NCBI RefSeq assembly: GCF_000014005.1
Contig: NC_008009.1
Coordinates: 558,001-622,000 of the forward strand
DNA length: 64,000 nt
Direction of reading: 5' to 3'
DNA from: Candidatus Koribacter versatilis Ellin345
Lineage (GTDB): Bacteria; Acidobacteriota; Terriglobia; Terriglobales; Acidobacteriaceae
Numbering within the stretch: position 1 is the first letter of the stretch; every line of letters starts with the position of its first letter. The position numbers were made by a program, and so were the translations under genes. The notes beneath the pieces are model-generated. The model saw only the letters and a list, made by a program, of their open reading frames with translations, searched no databases and was not told where the DNA came from. This document shows positions 50,625 to 59,852 of the stretch, piece after piece.

Positions 50625-51770
50625 TTAGCGCAGGCGAAGATTGGCTTCCGCGGACAGATCAGGCGCCGCAAATTCTCCGCTCAGAAACCGCGGATACGCC
50701 GCCGCCGCAATCATCGCCGCGTTGTCCGTAGACAGCGGTCGCGAAGGGAAATACACAGGCAACCCAAGTTCGCCGGCACGTCGTTCAAACGTCTCACGCA
50801 GCTCGGAATTCGCCGCAACTCCGCCCGTCACCAAGAGCGTTGCTGCATTGTTTTCCGCAGCCGCGTGCAGCGCCTTCGAGACAAGATCATTCACCACCGC
50901 GCGCTGAAACGATGCAATCAGATCGAGCGTCTGCCGATCGCACACCCGCAAATAATCGTCCTGCGATGGCTTCTCGATTTCCTTCAACGCCGTTCGCCGC
51001 GCTTCAATCGCCGCCTTCATCTCGTGCGTTTCAACATAGCGCAGCACCGCGGTCTTGATACCGCTATACGAGAAATCCACTCGCGCATCGTCATCCTCAT
51101 GTCGGTTCTGCGGATTGCGGTCGCGATGCTTGATCTGCGCGAACGGAAACCTCACCGCCCTGGGATCGCCATGCTTTGCCAGGCCATCGAGAATCGGCCC
51201 CCCGGGATATCCAAGCCCCAGCAGCTTCGCGACTTTGTCGTAGGCCTCGCCGGCCGCATCGTCGCGCGTGTGTCCCACATCGCGATACGTCCATCCCGCA
51301 TCCTTCTTCTCTGCAAGGTAAAGATGCGTGTGTCCGCCGCTCACCACCAGCGCCAGCACCGGAAACTGAATTTCGCCGACGCCTTGCTGCTTCTGTTCCA
51401 GCAGCACCACGTGAATGTGTCCTTCCAGGTGGTTCACGCCGATCAGCGGCTTATCCAGCGCGAATGACAGCGCCTTCGCATAACTCACGCCCACCAGCAG
51501 CGCTCCGGCCAGTCCGGGTCCGCGTGTCACAGCGATGGCATCAATCTTGTCATAGCTCTGTCCAGCGTCTTCCACCGCCTGGCGCACCACGGGAACGATA
51601 GCCTTCAAGTGCTCGCGCGAGGCCAGTTCCGGCACCACGCCGCCGTACCGCATATGCGTGTAGATCTGCGAGAACACTACGCTGGAGAGGATTTCTGCGC
51701 CGTTTCGGATCACAGCCGCGGCGGTCTCGTCGCACGAGCTTTCAATTCCCAGGATGACGGCGTCGGCCAT
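50625..51770 (-). CDS. tsaD: tRNA N6-adenosine threonylcarbamoyltransferase TsaD
   Basis: 381 residues. It begins with ILGIESSCDETAAAV and has the metal-binding NHLEGHIH, LVVSGGHTHLYL and a late TGGVAANSELRE. It completes t6A37 modification of ANN-reading tRNAs. The divergent cardiolipin-synthase-like gene starts 67 bases away. Confidence 0.96.
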   Translation of the reverse strand: MADAVILGIESSCDETAAAVIRNGAEILSSVVFSQIYTHMRYGGVVPELASREHLKAIVPVVRQAVEDAGQSYDKIDAIAVTRGPGLAGALLVGVSYAKALSFALDKPLIGVNHLEGHIHVVLLEQKQQGVGEIQFPVLALVVSGGHTHLYLAEKKDAGWTYRDVGHTRDDAAGEAYDKVAKLLGLGYPGGPILDGLAKHGDPRAVRFPFAQIKHRDRNPQNRHEDDDARVDFSYSGIKTAVLRYVETHEMKAAIEARRTALKEIEKPSQDDYLRVCDRQTLDLIASFQRAVVNDLVSKALHAAAENNAATLLVTGGVAANSELRETFERRAGELGLPVYFPSRPLSTDNAAMIAAAAYPRFLSGEFAAPDLSAEANLRLR

Positions 51771-51837
51771 GGCTTCATTCTACGGGAACCGCACGTCGGC
51801 GTTGCTCGACGCAGCATCTAAGTGGCAGAGGTTGACG

Positions 51838-53148
51838 ATGCTCTTGTACTTGCTCGCAGGAACGACGGTCTCAACGGGATTCATGGTCATCGCGTGGCTC
51901 GCGATTGCGGCCGCGCTTCTGGTGCTTTTCTCTGGCCTGTTTGGCCCCGGCTTGCGTTACAAGATCTCCGCCGCCAAGCCAGCAGACAACCGTTCTGACG
52001 AATTCCTGCACACCCTCGAGGCCCTTACCGATTCCAAGGTCCATCGCGGCACGAGTTTCACCGTGCATACCAACGGCAACGACTTCTACGAAGAAGAACT
52101 GCGCGCCATGGCTGCAGCACAGCACAGCATCAACCTTGAGGCCTACATCTTCCAGAAGAGTGAAATCGCGCAGCGGTACGTCGACACAATGACCGAGCGC
52201 GCCCGCGCCGGTGTACAAGTCAACATCGTCCTCGACGCCATCGGCAGCGCCGCAACTCACGAGAAATTCTTCACCGATCTCCGCCAAGCCGGAGGCAAAA
52301 TCGCCTGGTACAACGACAGCACCTGGTACAAGCTGCCCCAGTTCAACCATCGCACCCACCGTGAGGTGTTGGTTGTCGATGGCCGCGTCGGCTTCATCGG
52401 AGGCGCGGGCGTCGCTGACCATTGGTACAAGGCGCGCCCGAACAAGCCACGCTGGCGCGACACCATGGTGCGCGTAGACGGTGAAGCTGTTCCCAACCTG
52501 CAAGCCACGTTTGCCGAGAACTGGTTGGAAAGCTGCGGCGAAGTACTCACCGGCGAAGACTATTTCCCTCAACCGCACGCAGAACAGGGAAGTGGCGAAG
52601 CCATGGTCATCAACAGCACTCCCACCGCAGGCGGTTCCACGCGCGCCCGCTTGCTCTTCCAAATGCTTTTGGCATCGGCGCAACACACAATCCACATCAC
52701 CACGCCGTATTTCCTGCCCGATCGCAGCATGATGGACGAACTCGTCCGCGCCGTGAAAGAGCGCGGCGTCGAAGTCGTGCTCCTCGTTCCAGGCAAGAAG
52801 AGCGATCACATGCTCACGCGCAGCTCCAGTCGCCGCGCCTATGGACGATTGCTGGAAGCCGCTGCGCGTATCTACGAATACCAACCAGCCATGATCCACG
52901 CCAAGATCCTGCTCATCGACGGCCTCTGGGGCGTCGTCGGTTCCACCAACTTCGACAATCGTTCCTTCGGTCTCAACGACGAGGTAAACCTCGCCGTGCG
53001 CGCCGAAGACTTCGTCGAACGCCTCGAGCATGACTTCGAGCGCGACCTTGCCAACAGCGAACTCATTACGTTGGAGAAGTGGAAGCATCGCCCTGTCCTC
53101 GAACGCGCGCCCGAACTCCTCGGCTGGGTGCTCGACCGCCAGCAGTGA
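51838..53148 (+). CDS. Cardiolipin-synthase-like phospholipase D protein
   Basis: 436 residues with an N-terminal span (~15-40) and two PLD motifs. The second is canonical: His354, Lys356, Asp361 in HAKILLID. The first reads HREVLVVD (His174, Asp181) with Glu176 where the family Lys is expected. The general layout matches bacterial cardiolipin synthases (ClsB/Cls-like). ATG 51838 has AGAGG upstream; the open frame before it overlaps tsaD. The stop overlaps the next gene (TGATG). Confidence 0.85.
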   Translation: MLLYLLAGTTVSTGFMVIAWLAIAAALLVLFSGLFGPGLRYKISAAKPADNRSDEFLHTLEALTDSKVHRGTSFTVHTNGNDFYEEELRAMAAAQHSINLEAYIFQKSEIAQRYVDTMTERARAGVQVNIVLDAIGSAATHEKFFTDLRQAGGKIAWYNDSTWYKLPQFNHRTHREVLVVDGRVGFIGGAGVADHWYKARPNKPRWRDTMVRVDGEAVPNLQATFAENWLESCGEVLTGEDYFPQPHAEQGSGEAMVINSTPTAGGSTRARLLFQMLLASAQHTIHITTPYFLPDRSMMDELVRAVKERGVEVVLLVPGKKSDHMLTRSSSRRAYGRLLEAAARIYEYQPAMIHAKILLIDGLWGVVGSTNFDNRSFGLNDEVNLAVRAEDFVERLEHDFERDLANSELITLEKWKHRPVLERAPELLGWVLDRQQ

Positions 53149-53888
53149 TGCGCCTCCGCATCGCCACCTACAACGTCCACAAGTGCCGCGGCCTCGATCG
53201 CCGCACCGATCCCGAACGCATTGCCACCGTCATCCGCGAACTCGATGCCGATGTAATCGCCATGCAGGAAATTCTCGACGTGCGCGACGGTCACCCCGGT
53301 CACGACCAGGCCCGCCGTATCGCGACGAACCTTCAAGAATACGAATGGCGATTCGGCGAAAACCGCTCGCTCCACGGCGGCGCCTACGGCAACATGACTC
53401 TCAGCCGTCTGCCCATCACCGCCAGCGAAAACTACGACATCACCTGGCGCCATCGCGAGCGCCGCGGCTGCCTCCGCACCGATGTGTCGTTAACCGACAG
53501 AAGCGTGCTTCATCTCTTCAACCTCCATCTCGGCACCAGCTTCGTAGAGCGCCGCCACCAGGCGCGCAAGCTGCTCACGGAAGCCGTGCTCCGTCGCGCC
53601 GAATTCACCGGCCCGCGTATCGTACTCGGCGACTTCAACGAATGGACCCGCGGCCTCGCATCGCGCCTCATGGGCACGGAATTCGAGGCAATCGAGCCGC
53701 GCACGCACCTGCGCTATGCGCGTACCTATCCCGGCGTAATGCCCCTGCTCCACCTCGACCACTTCTACTTCGACCGAACTCTCTCTCTCGAGTCCTACTG
53801 CATTCACCGCAGCCGAACCGCGCTCATCGCCTCCGACCACCTGCCTCTGGTATCCGAGTTCAGCCTCGCAGAACGCACTAAGCAATAA
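53148..53888 (+). CDS. Endonuclease/exonuclease/phosphatase-family protein
   Basis: 246 residues. The EEP fold is seen in RIATYNVHKC, VIAMQEI (metal Glu), LGDFNEW and the terminal SDHLPLVSEF, giving the full catalytic set. Family members cut nucleic acids or phosphoesters. It is translationally coupled to the PLD gene (TGATG), so it may act on lipid head groups or be an uncharacterised companion of phospholipid synthesis; this pairing occurs in other bacteria to my knowledge. Confidence 0.87.
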   Translation: MRLRIATYNVHKCRGLDRRTDPERIATVIRELDADVIAMQEILDVRDGHPGHDQARRIATNLQEYEWRFGENRSLHGGAYGNMTLSRLPITASENYDITWRHRERRGCLRTDVSLTDRSVLHLFNLHLGTSFVERRHQARKLLTEAVLRRAEFTGPRIVLGDFNEWTRGLASRLMGTEFEAIEPRTHLRYARTYPGVMPLLHLDHFYFDRTLSLESYCIHRSRTALIASDHLPLVSEFSLAERTKQ

Positions 53889-53908
53889 CCGCGCTAAGAT
53901 TGACTGCA

Positions 53909-55273
53909 ATGCAGCCCAAGGCAGCCGCCATCGAAATCGTAAAAACGCTCCGCGGCCACGGCCACCAGGCCTATCTCGTTGGCGGTTGCGTGCGCGATCT
54001 CCTGCTCGGCCGCGATCCCGCCGACTACGACGTTGCCACTGACGCCATCCCCGACCAGGTGATGAAGATCTTTCCGAAGACATGGGCCGTCGGCGCGCAG
54101 TTCGGCGTAGTCCTGGTTCCGGTGCCTGACGAACCCGAATGCGATCCGGAAGCAACGCATCCGCAAAGCCATCATCATGGCTGCATCGAAGTCGCGACGT
54201 TCCGCAGTGACGGCGTCTACTCCGATGGCCGCCATCCCGATGAAGTCCGCTTCTCGCAAGACCCCCGCGAAGACGTCCAGCGCCGCGACTTCACCATCAA
54301 CGGCATGCTGCTCGATCCCCTGAACCACGACGAAGTTCTCGACTTCGTCGGCGGTCGCGCCGACCTCGCAGCCAAAATCATTCGCACCATTGGTGATCCG
54401 CGCCAGCGTTTCGAAGAAGACAAACTCCGCATGCTCCGCGCCGTACGCTTCGCCGCTCGCTTCGAATATGAAATCGCGCCCGAAACCATGGCGGTGATTC
54501 AACAACTCTCGCCGCAGATCAGCGTCGTGAGCCACGAACGCGTGCGCGATGAACTCACGAAAATGCTCACAGAAGGCCACGCCCGCCGCGCCTTTGAGTT
54601 GCTCGATGAATCCGGCCTTCTCATCCAAGTTCTTCCAGAGATCGCGAAGATGAAAGGCGTCCAGCAGCCGCCGCAGTTTCATCCTGAGGGCGATGTTTGG
54701 ATTCACACCCTGATGCTGCTCGAGCAATTGCCACCGAACTGTTCGCCGACCCTGGCCTGGGGTGCGTTGCTTCACGACGTCGGCAAGCCCCCAACATTCC
54801 GCCGCGCGCCCGATCGCATCCGCTTCGATGGCCATGTGGATGTCGGCGTACGCATGACTGAAGTGCTCGGCAAGCAAATGCGTTTCTCCAACGAGCAACT
54901 CGATCAGGTAAGCGCGCTCGTCGAGAACCACATGAAGTTCGCAGAAGTGACGCACATGCGCGAGTCCACCCTCAAGCGTTTCATGCGCCTGCCGAAGTTC
55001 GACGAGCACATGGAACTCCACAAGATGGACTGCCTGGCCAGCCATCGCAACCTCGGGTCTTACGATTTTCTGAAGCAGAAGATGGAAGAGACTCAGCCCA
55101 AAGAAATTCGGCCAGAGCCATTAGTGACCGGCGCCGACCTCATCGCACTCGGCCACAGGCCGGGGCCGCTCTTCAAAGAGATTTTGTCATCCGTGGAAGA
55201 TGGACAACTGGAAGGCAGACTGCAATCGCGGGAACAGGCGATGGCGTTCGTGCAGGCGGAGTTCCCGCTCTGA
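53909..55273 (+). CDS. CCA tRNA nucleotidyltransferase / poly(A) polymerase family with HD domain
   Basis: 454 residues. The nucleotidyltransferase motif GGCVRDLLLGRDPADYDVAT is complete with its two Asp. The neck (RRDFTINGML; EDKLRMLRAVRFAARF) follows, and a C-terminal HD domain has LLHDVGKP. It adds or repairs tRNA CCA ends. ATG 53909 was preferred to an in-frame TTG at 53900. Confidence 0.9.
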   Translation: MQPKAAAIEIVKTLRGHGHQAYLVGGCVRDLLLGRDPADYDVATDAIPDQVMKIFPKTWAVGAQFGVVLVPVPDEPECDPEATHPQSHHHGCIEVATFRSDGVYSDGRHPDEVRFSQDPREDVQRRDFTINGMLLDPLNHDEVLDFVGGRADLAAKIIRTIGDPRQRFEEDKLRMLRAVRFAARFEYEIAPETMAVIQQLSPQISVVSHERVRDELTKMLTEGHARRAFELLDESGLLIQVLPEIAKMKGVQQPPQFHPEGDVWIHTLMLLEQLPPNCSPTLAWGALLHDVGKPPTFRRAPDRIRFDGHVDVGVRMTEVLGKQMRFSNEQLDQVSALVENHMKFAEVTHMRESTLKRFMRLPKFDEHMELHKMDCLASHRNLGSYDFLKQKMEETQPKEIRPEPLVTGADLIALGHRPGPLFKEILSSVEDGQLEGRLQSREQAMAFVQAEFPL

Positions 55274-55274
55274 C

Positions 55275-55406
55275 TTACGCCGGCATGTAGAAGAAGTAGA
55301 TCGCCGCGACGAGCGCCAGTACCAGCAAAAGTATGAGTGCAGTGGGGGTTGAAATCCCCGGTTCGGGTGCGGTGGTGCTGTTCGTATTCATATGTTCGCC
55401 ATCCAT
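55275..55406 (-). CDS. Small single-span membrane protein
   Basis: 43 residues from ATG 55406, or 38 from an in-frame ATG at 55391. A Thr/Pro-rich N-terminus precedes one hydrophobic helix (TALILLLVLALVAAIYFFYM). It is convergent with the CCA enzyme; the two stop codons nearly touch. Clean codon use and a good membrane helix argue for a real gene. Function unknown. Confidence 0.55.
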   Translation of the reverse strand: MDGEHMNTNSTTAPEPGISTPTALILLLVLALVAAIYFFYMPA

Positions 55407-55569
55407 GCTTGCGTAAGCTTCTTACGAATTGTCAAAACCGTCAAAATCACCTTAGTAATTGACCGTTAGTACCCGCCATTTGTGACAGTGCTCTCGAACC
55501 CCTTTGCCCCCTCCCGAAGCCCCAGCTTTCCGATGCTACAATCGATTTTTCGCCCGTTTAGAGCCTGTG

Positions 55570-55863
55570 ATGGAGCACGTCCGGCAAACCCTGCAGCAGA
55601 TCTTGGTAGATGCGGTGCGCCGAGCGCCAGCCGAAGATGTACCCCTGTTGGCGTGGCCGCTGGCATGCGGAACGGCGGTATCCGAAAAGACACGGGCATT
55701 GGCGTTTGAGAACGGCGAACTGGTAGTCCAGGTGCCCGACGCAGCCTGGCGGGTGCAGTTGCTGGCTTTAGCTAAAGAGTATCTGCGGCACCTCAGCGAG
55801 ATTACCGGAGGCCGCGTCGAACGGCTCCGGTTTGTGTTACCCGGCGAAATGGAAACGCGATGA
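55570..55863 (+). CDS. DUF721/DciA-like protein
   Basis: 97 residues from ATG 55570 (a GTG lies directly before it). WPLACGTAVSEKTRALAFENGELVVQVPDAAWRVQLLALA is the DUF721 core, which occurs in DciA, the helicase-operator of many bacteria. The stop overlaps the gatC start by four bases. Confidence 0.75.
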   Translation: MEHVRQTLQQILVDAVRRAPAEDVPLLAWPLACGTAVSEKTRALAFENGELVVQVPDAAWRVQLLALAKEYLRHLSEITGGRVERLRFVLPGEMETR

Positions 55864-56186
55864 AAGTCACCGAAAAAGACGTAAAGTACGTCGCCGACCT
55901 GGCGAACCTCGAGCTTACCGAAGCCGAGAGCAAGCGCTTCCTCAAGGACCTCAACTCGATCCTCGAGTACATCGACAACCTCAATGAACTCGACACCACC
56001 AACGTCGAACCGATGGCCCAGGTCGCCGCGCGTTATGGGGGCGAAGGGAAGTCCGAGGCCGAGCGCTACGGCTATGCCCTTCGTCCCGATGAACTCCGCC
56101 CGTCGTTGCCTCACGATGTCGCGATGAAGAACGCGCCCGATACAGATGGAACCTACTTCAAGGTACCCAAGGTAATCGAACGATGA
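55860..56186 (+). CDS. gatC: Asp/Glu-tRNA amidotransferase subunit C
   Basis: 108 residues. KDVKYVADLANLELTEAE and LNSILEYIDNLNELDTTNVEP are diagnostic for GatC, which tethers GatA and GatB. It overlaps the genes on both sides by four bases. Confidence 0.95.
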   Translation: MKVTEKDVKYVADLANLELTEAESKRFLKDLNSILEYIDNLNELDTTNVEPMAQVAARYGGEGKSEAERYGYALRPDELRPSLPHDVAMKNAPDTDGTYFKVPKVIER

Positions 56187-56482
56187 AGGAACTCGCTGCT
56201 CCACCAGATGCAAATCGAGTCGCTGACGCAGTCGAAGTACTGCGCGCCTGGATCATCAATCAAGGCTTGCAAGTCTCTTTGGCGCCGGGCTCCTTCGGAG
56301 GCGGTGAGAACGAAATCATCGTCTGGTCGATCCTGCTCACGGACATAACCCGGCACATCGCGGACGCTCTCCACAAATCTGAGGGGCTGGATCCGAAAGA
56401 GACAATCAACAAGATCCAGGCGCACTTCAACCTTGAACTCGATGAGCCCACGGCCGAAGCGAAAGGTGACTTCATAGTCTGA
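56183..56482 (+). CDS. DUF5076-like small protein between gatC and gatA
   Basis: 99 residues. [22 protein letters not shown] and [14 protein letters not shown] match my recollection of DUF5076; the family has no known function. Start overlaps gatC by four bases and the gatA ATG is one base after its stop, so it is made together with the amidotransferase subunits. Confidence 0.65.
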   Translation: MKELAAPPDANRVADAVEVLRAWIINQGLQVSLAPGSFGGGENEIIVWSILLTDITRHIADALHKSEGLDPKETINKIQAHFNLELDEPTAEAKGDFIV

Positions 56483-56483
56483 A

Positions 56484-57926
56484 ATGGACATCAACGTACT
56501 CACCATCGACGCAACTCGCATCGCGATCCAGGAGCGCCAGGCCACAGCCACGGCAATTGCCGAATCGTTCTATAAGAAGATCGAAGCCGAAGACGGAGAG
56601 ATCAACGCCTACCTCACGTTGAGCCGCGACCGCGCGCTCGCGCAGGCCGCCAAGATTGACGCCATTGCCGACCGCGGTGACGACCTCCCCCGCCTCGCCG
56701 GCCTCCCCGTCGCCATCAAAGATGTCATCTCGACCAAGGGTGTTCGCACCACGGCAGGATCGAAGATCCTCGAAGAGTTCATTGCCCCCTACGACGCCAC
56801 GGTCGTGCAGAAGCTCGAAGCCGCCGGCGCCGTCATCCTCGGCAAAACCAATTGCGATGAGTTCGCCATGGGCTCGTCGAACGAGAACTCAGCCTATGGC
56901 CCGGTGCGAAATCCCCGCGATAAGTCTCGCGTCCCCGGCGGATCATCCGGTGGATCGGCTGCGGTCGTCGCCGCCGGAACTGCGGTCACTTCGCTCGGTT
57001 CGGATACCGGCGGTTCCATTCGCCAGCCCGCGTCGTTCTGCGGCGTGGTCGGGTTGATGCCGACCTACGGCCGCGTTTCGCGCTACGGCCTGATTGCGTT
57101 TGCCTCGTCGCTCGATCACATCGGTCCGTTCGCCAAAGACGTAAAGGACGCGGCGATCATGCTCGAAGTGATTGCCGGTCGTGATCCGATGGATGCCACT
57201 TCCGCCGAGGTCGCAGTCCCGAAGTACTCCGACGAAATCGGCAAGCCCGTTCGCGGAATGAAAATTGGTGTCGCGAAAGAATATTTCGGCGAAGGCCTCG
57301 ATCCCGAAGTGAAAGCCTCAGTCGAAGCGTCCATCCAGAACCTCGCCAAGGCCGGCGCGGAGATCATCGAGGTCTCGCTGCCGCACACCAAGTACGCCAT
57401 CCCTACGTACTACCTCGTTGCTACCGCCGAGGCATCGTCGAACCTCGCGCGCTTCGACGGTGTCCGCTACTCGCACCGTTCGAAAGAAGCGAAAACACTC
57501 TCCGAGATGTACCGCAAGAGCCGCGACGAAGGCTTCGGCGCCGAAGTCAAACGCCGCATCATCCTCGGCACCTACGCACTCAGCGCCGGCTACTACGACG
57601 CCTACTACCTTAAGGCGCAGAAAGTCCGCACCCTGCTGGCCCAGGACTTCGACGAAGCCTTCGCCAAAGTCGACGCGATCGTCACGCCCACCACGCCGAC
57701 GCCGGCGTTCAAGCTTGGCGAAAAAGCCGACGACCCGCTAGCCATGTACCTCGCCGACATCTTCACGGTCACCGCCGATCTTGTCGGCATCCCGGGAATC
57801 TCGGTCCCCTGCGGGAGTTCCAAAGACGGTCTTCCCATCGGTCTGCAGGTCTTCGCGAAACACTTCCAGGAAGCGACAATGATCCGCGTGGCCCACGCCG
57901 TGGAACACGCGCTGGCTGCGGTGTAG
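56484..57926 (+). CDS. gatA: Asp/Glu-tRNA amidotransferase subunit A
   Basis: 480 residues of the amidase signature family. The Ser-cisSer-Lys triad is visible: Lys in [11 protein letters not shown], cis-Ser in [10 protein letters not shown] and the nucleophile Ser in [14 protein letters not shown]. It releases ammonia from glutamine for Gln-tRNA and/or Asn-tRNA formation. gatB is not in the window. Confidence 0.97.
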   Translation: MDINVLTIDATRIAIQERQATATAIAESFYKKIEAEDGEINAYLTLSRDRALAQAAKIDAIADRGDDLPRLAGLPVAIKDVISTKGVRTTAGSKILEEFIAPYDATVVQKLEAAGAVILGKTNCDEFAMGSSNENSAYGPVRNPRDKSRVPGGSSGGSAAVVAAGTAVTSLGSDTGGSIRQPASFCGVVGLMPTYGRVSRYGLIAFASSLDHIGPFAKDVKDAAIMLEVIAGRDPMDATSAEVAVPKYSDEIGKPVRGMKIGVAKEYFGEGLDPEVKASVEASIQNLAKAGAEIIEVSLPHTKYAIPTYYLVATAEASSNLARFDGVRYSHRSKEAKTLSEMYRKSRDEGFGAEVKRRIILGTYALSAGYYDAYYLKAQKVRTLLAQDFDEAFAKVDAIVTPTTPTPAFKLGEKADDPLAMYLADIFTVTADLVGIPGISVPCGSSKDGLPIGLQVFAKHFQEATMIRVAHAVEHALAAV

Positions 57927-58167
57927 CGCACAACTTTCGGCTCCGAAACAGCCCTGCTCCGGCGGGGCTTGTTCTTTGGTAACGACGTAAATTCAGGAAC
58001 TCCGCTTACATGAACGTGTAAGTATGACGCGCCGTTTTCTTGCTCCGCGAGCGGTTGCGCGCACTCTTTCTCGCCCAAATTCAGCAACTTACCTCGGGAC
58101 CTGTCCCTTTGGCACTTTCGTTGCAGTTAGTGGAGCTGCCATCATCCATTCGTACTCGGAGCCACTT

Positions 58168-58542
58168 ATGTCATCCAATCGAATTTTTGTAGCCGCCACC
58201 TCGCTCGCGCTGATGCTCGGCGTTCCAGCCTGGGCCAGCAACGGTCACGGCAACGATAATCACCAGGACGAAGCTCACGGGCAGGGAAACGGCGCTGCTC
58301 ACGGAAAGAAAAAGGGCTGGAAGGGCTGCGACCTCCCTCCCGGACAAGCGAAAAAGCATGGCTGCTATGCGCCAGTCGTCGCGCCACCCCCACCGCCCCC
58401 GCCTCCTCCGGTCCACACCTACGTTGTAGCCCCGCCTCCGCCGCCGGTCGTGCATGTGCACGTTGTGACCCCACCACCCCCACCGCCTCCGCCACCAGCG
58501 AACGGTGTGCAGATTCACGTAGACGCGGTCATCCACCCGTAA
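58168..58542 (+). CDS. Secreted proline-rich protein
   Basis: 124 residues. A signal peptide (RIFVAATSLALMLGVPAWA) is followed by a His/Asn/Gly-rich segment, the motif GCDLPPGQAKKHGCY, and then runs of 9, 5 and 9 prolines separated by VHTYVV and VHVHVV. Two cysteines could form a disulfide. ATG 58168 has GGAG upstream. Function unknown; it looks like an envelope spacer protein. Confidence 0.7.
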   Translation: MSSNRIFVAATSLALMLGVPAWASNGHGNDNHQDEAHGQGNGAAHGKKKGWKGCDLPPGQAKKHGCYAPVVAPPPPPPPPPVHTYVVAPPPPPVVHVHVVTPPPPPPPPPANGVQIHVDAVIHP

Positions 58543-58591
58543 CTCGGACAACGATCGCTCGACGCCACTCACAAGTTCTCACTAAAGGGTG

Positions 58592-58627
58592 CCCCATCCT
58601 GATCGCGAAGCGATAGGGTGGGGTTTT
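58592..58627 (+). terminator. Rho-independent terminator
   Basis: CCCCATCCT pairs with AGGGTGGGG around an inner ATCGC-GAA-GCGAT stem, followed by TTTTCCTCTCT. It ends the proline-rich protein transcript. The outer stem matches the long hairpins at 61017-61154. Confidence 0.75.
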
Positions 58628-58678
58628 CCTCTCTAGCGGTCAGCCCACGCCGCCCTCTCCCCTCGCACTAAAACGTCC

Positions 58679-58722
58679 TGTCATCCTGACCCTGAGCGTA
58701 GCCGAAGGGGAAGGATCTGCTG
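58679..58722 (+). repeat. Dispersed 'gaaggatctg' repeat, copy A3
   Basis: CTGTCATCCTGACCCTGAGCG, then GAAGGGGAAGGATCTGCTGT; a variant with a longer middle. Confidence 0.6.
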
Positions 58723-58772
58723 TTCTCTTCGCGGAAGCCCACACCGCTCTCACCCCGCGCACTTCCACCTCT

Positions 58773-58808
58773 TGTCATCCAGAGCGCAGCGAAGGATCTG
58801 CTGTTTGC
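58773..58808 (+). repeat. Dispersed 'gaaggatctg' repeat, copy A4
   Basis: TTGTCATCCAGAGCGCAGCG followed by AAGGATCTGCTGTTTG; the shortest copy. Confidence 0.6.
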
Positions 58809-59214
58809 TAGAAGGTACCCCCACCCCCTCTTAAAAATCGCAAAATCTTCAAAACACACGGCTTACCCACGGCATAGTCCGCAAAATATTCCATCCAAAG
58901 CACTTACAGCCAAAATATTCAAACCAAACGAGTTACACACGCTCTCCGGCCGCGATGACGGGGCAATAGCGACTCGCCCGCCGGGCACCCCACCCGATGG
59001 ATACCAAAGATCAGAGGTTCAGTTGGAAATGCCCCACATGCGCATCGTAGGAAGGAAAAGGCAAGAATTCTGTGACGCCAGACACGGATGCTTGTGAGGT
59101 GAGCATAAAGTGGAGAATTCGCAGTTCACTAGTTAAATTAGGTGATTATTTCGGTATCAATATACTTCACACACATTAGCAACTAATGTGGCGCCCCGTG
59201 ACCGGGCAGCGGAA

Positions 59215-59759
59215 TCATTCACCTTCCGGCAGGTTTCTCCATACGCATCCCGCGCCATTGTTGGTCGCTTCCATTGGGAACTCGGAAGTTTTTTTCCACC
59301 AAGTCCAATCCTGCCTATATGTCGTAACAAGGGTGGCATCGAGCTTCGCATTTGGCGGAATGAAAATCTGTGTCGTATCCATGCAATTCGCGGAAACTCT
59401 CTTACCCGGTCTAAGAACATTCTCCTTGGTCGGGTTTGTCACCAATCGAATATTAGAGATGTTGTAGCCCGGAATATTGTCGATGCGACACATGAAATTC
59501 ACGTCATGTATTGCCAGAATTCCGTCATTTTGCAAATAAAAGGCCGTCCCCATTGGGTCGTTCGGACGGAGGCTTCCCGATGACCCGATAGAATTTTCGG
59601 AAGCCAATTCAGCGCGAAGCCAGCGAGCGTCACTAATACTGCAATACCTCCTAGATATTCCCAAAGGATTAGCCACGGGCGCTTCTGTGGCTGCGGTGGC
59701 GGTGGCTTGCGCGGCTTTGCTCGCCTATCTCTTATATCTTTTGGGGGTTTTGCTTTCAT
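59215..59759 (-). pseudogene. Frameshifted single-span membrane protein gene
   Basis: Two overlapping frames together make one sensible protein. The upstream frame (59759 to ~59585) gives a Lys/Pro-rich N-terminus and a membrane helix (LILWEYLGGIAVLVTLAGFALNWLP). The downstream frame (~59585 to 59215) gives an extracytoplasmic domain beginning SSGSLRPNDPMG. The frames switch near TCTATCGGGTCATCGGGAAG at ~59580-59600. A real frameshift, a sequencing error or recoding could explain it. The family is not recognised. Confidence 0.5.
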
Positions 59760-59852
59760 GAAATCTCCTGCCCGGATGGTCTAGTATCTTGTCGCTCATT
59801 CCTGGCATCACCCTTTTGCTCGCCGTGACAGGGCTAGTGTGTTGGCTGATCG

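Larger units (their letters stand above)
58628..59214. other. Long intergenic region with repeats
   Basis: No gene supported. Two copies of the 'gaaggatctg' repeat lie at ~58679-58722 and ~58773-58808. From ~58830 to 59214 the DNA is more AT-rich and I see nothing recognisable. Confidence 0.55.

Noticed and set aside
51871-53088. 405-codon open frame antisense to the PLD gene
   Set aside because: No domain signs; it is a shadow of the GC-biased cardiolipin-synthase-like gene.
53894-55045. 383-codon open frame antisense to the CCA enzyme
   Set aside because: No ribosome site or motif, and the sense strand encodes a complete nucleotidyltransferase.
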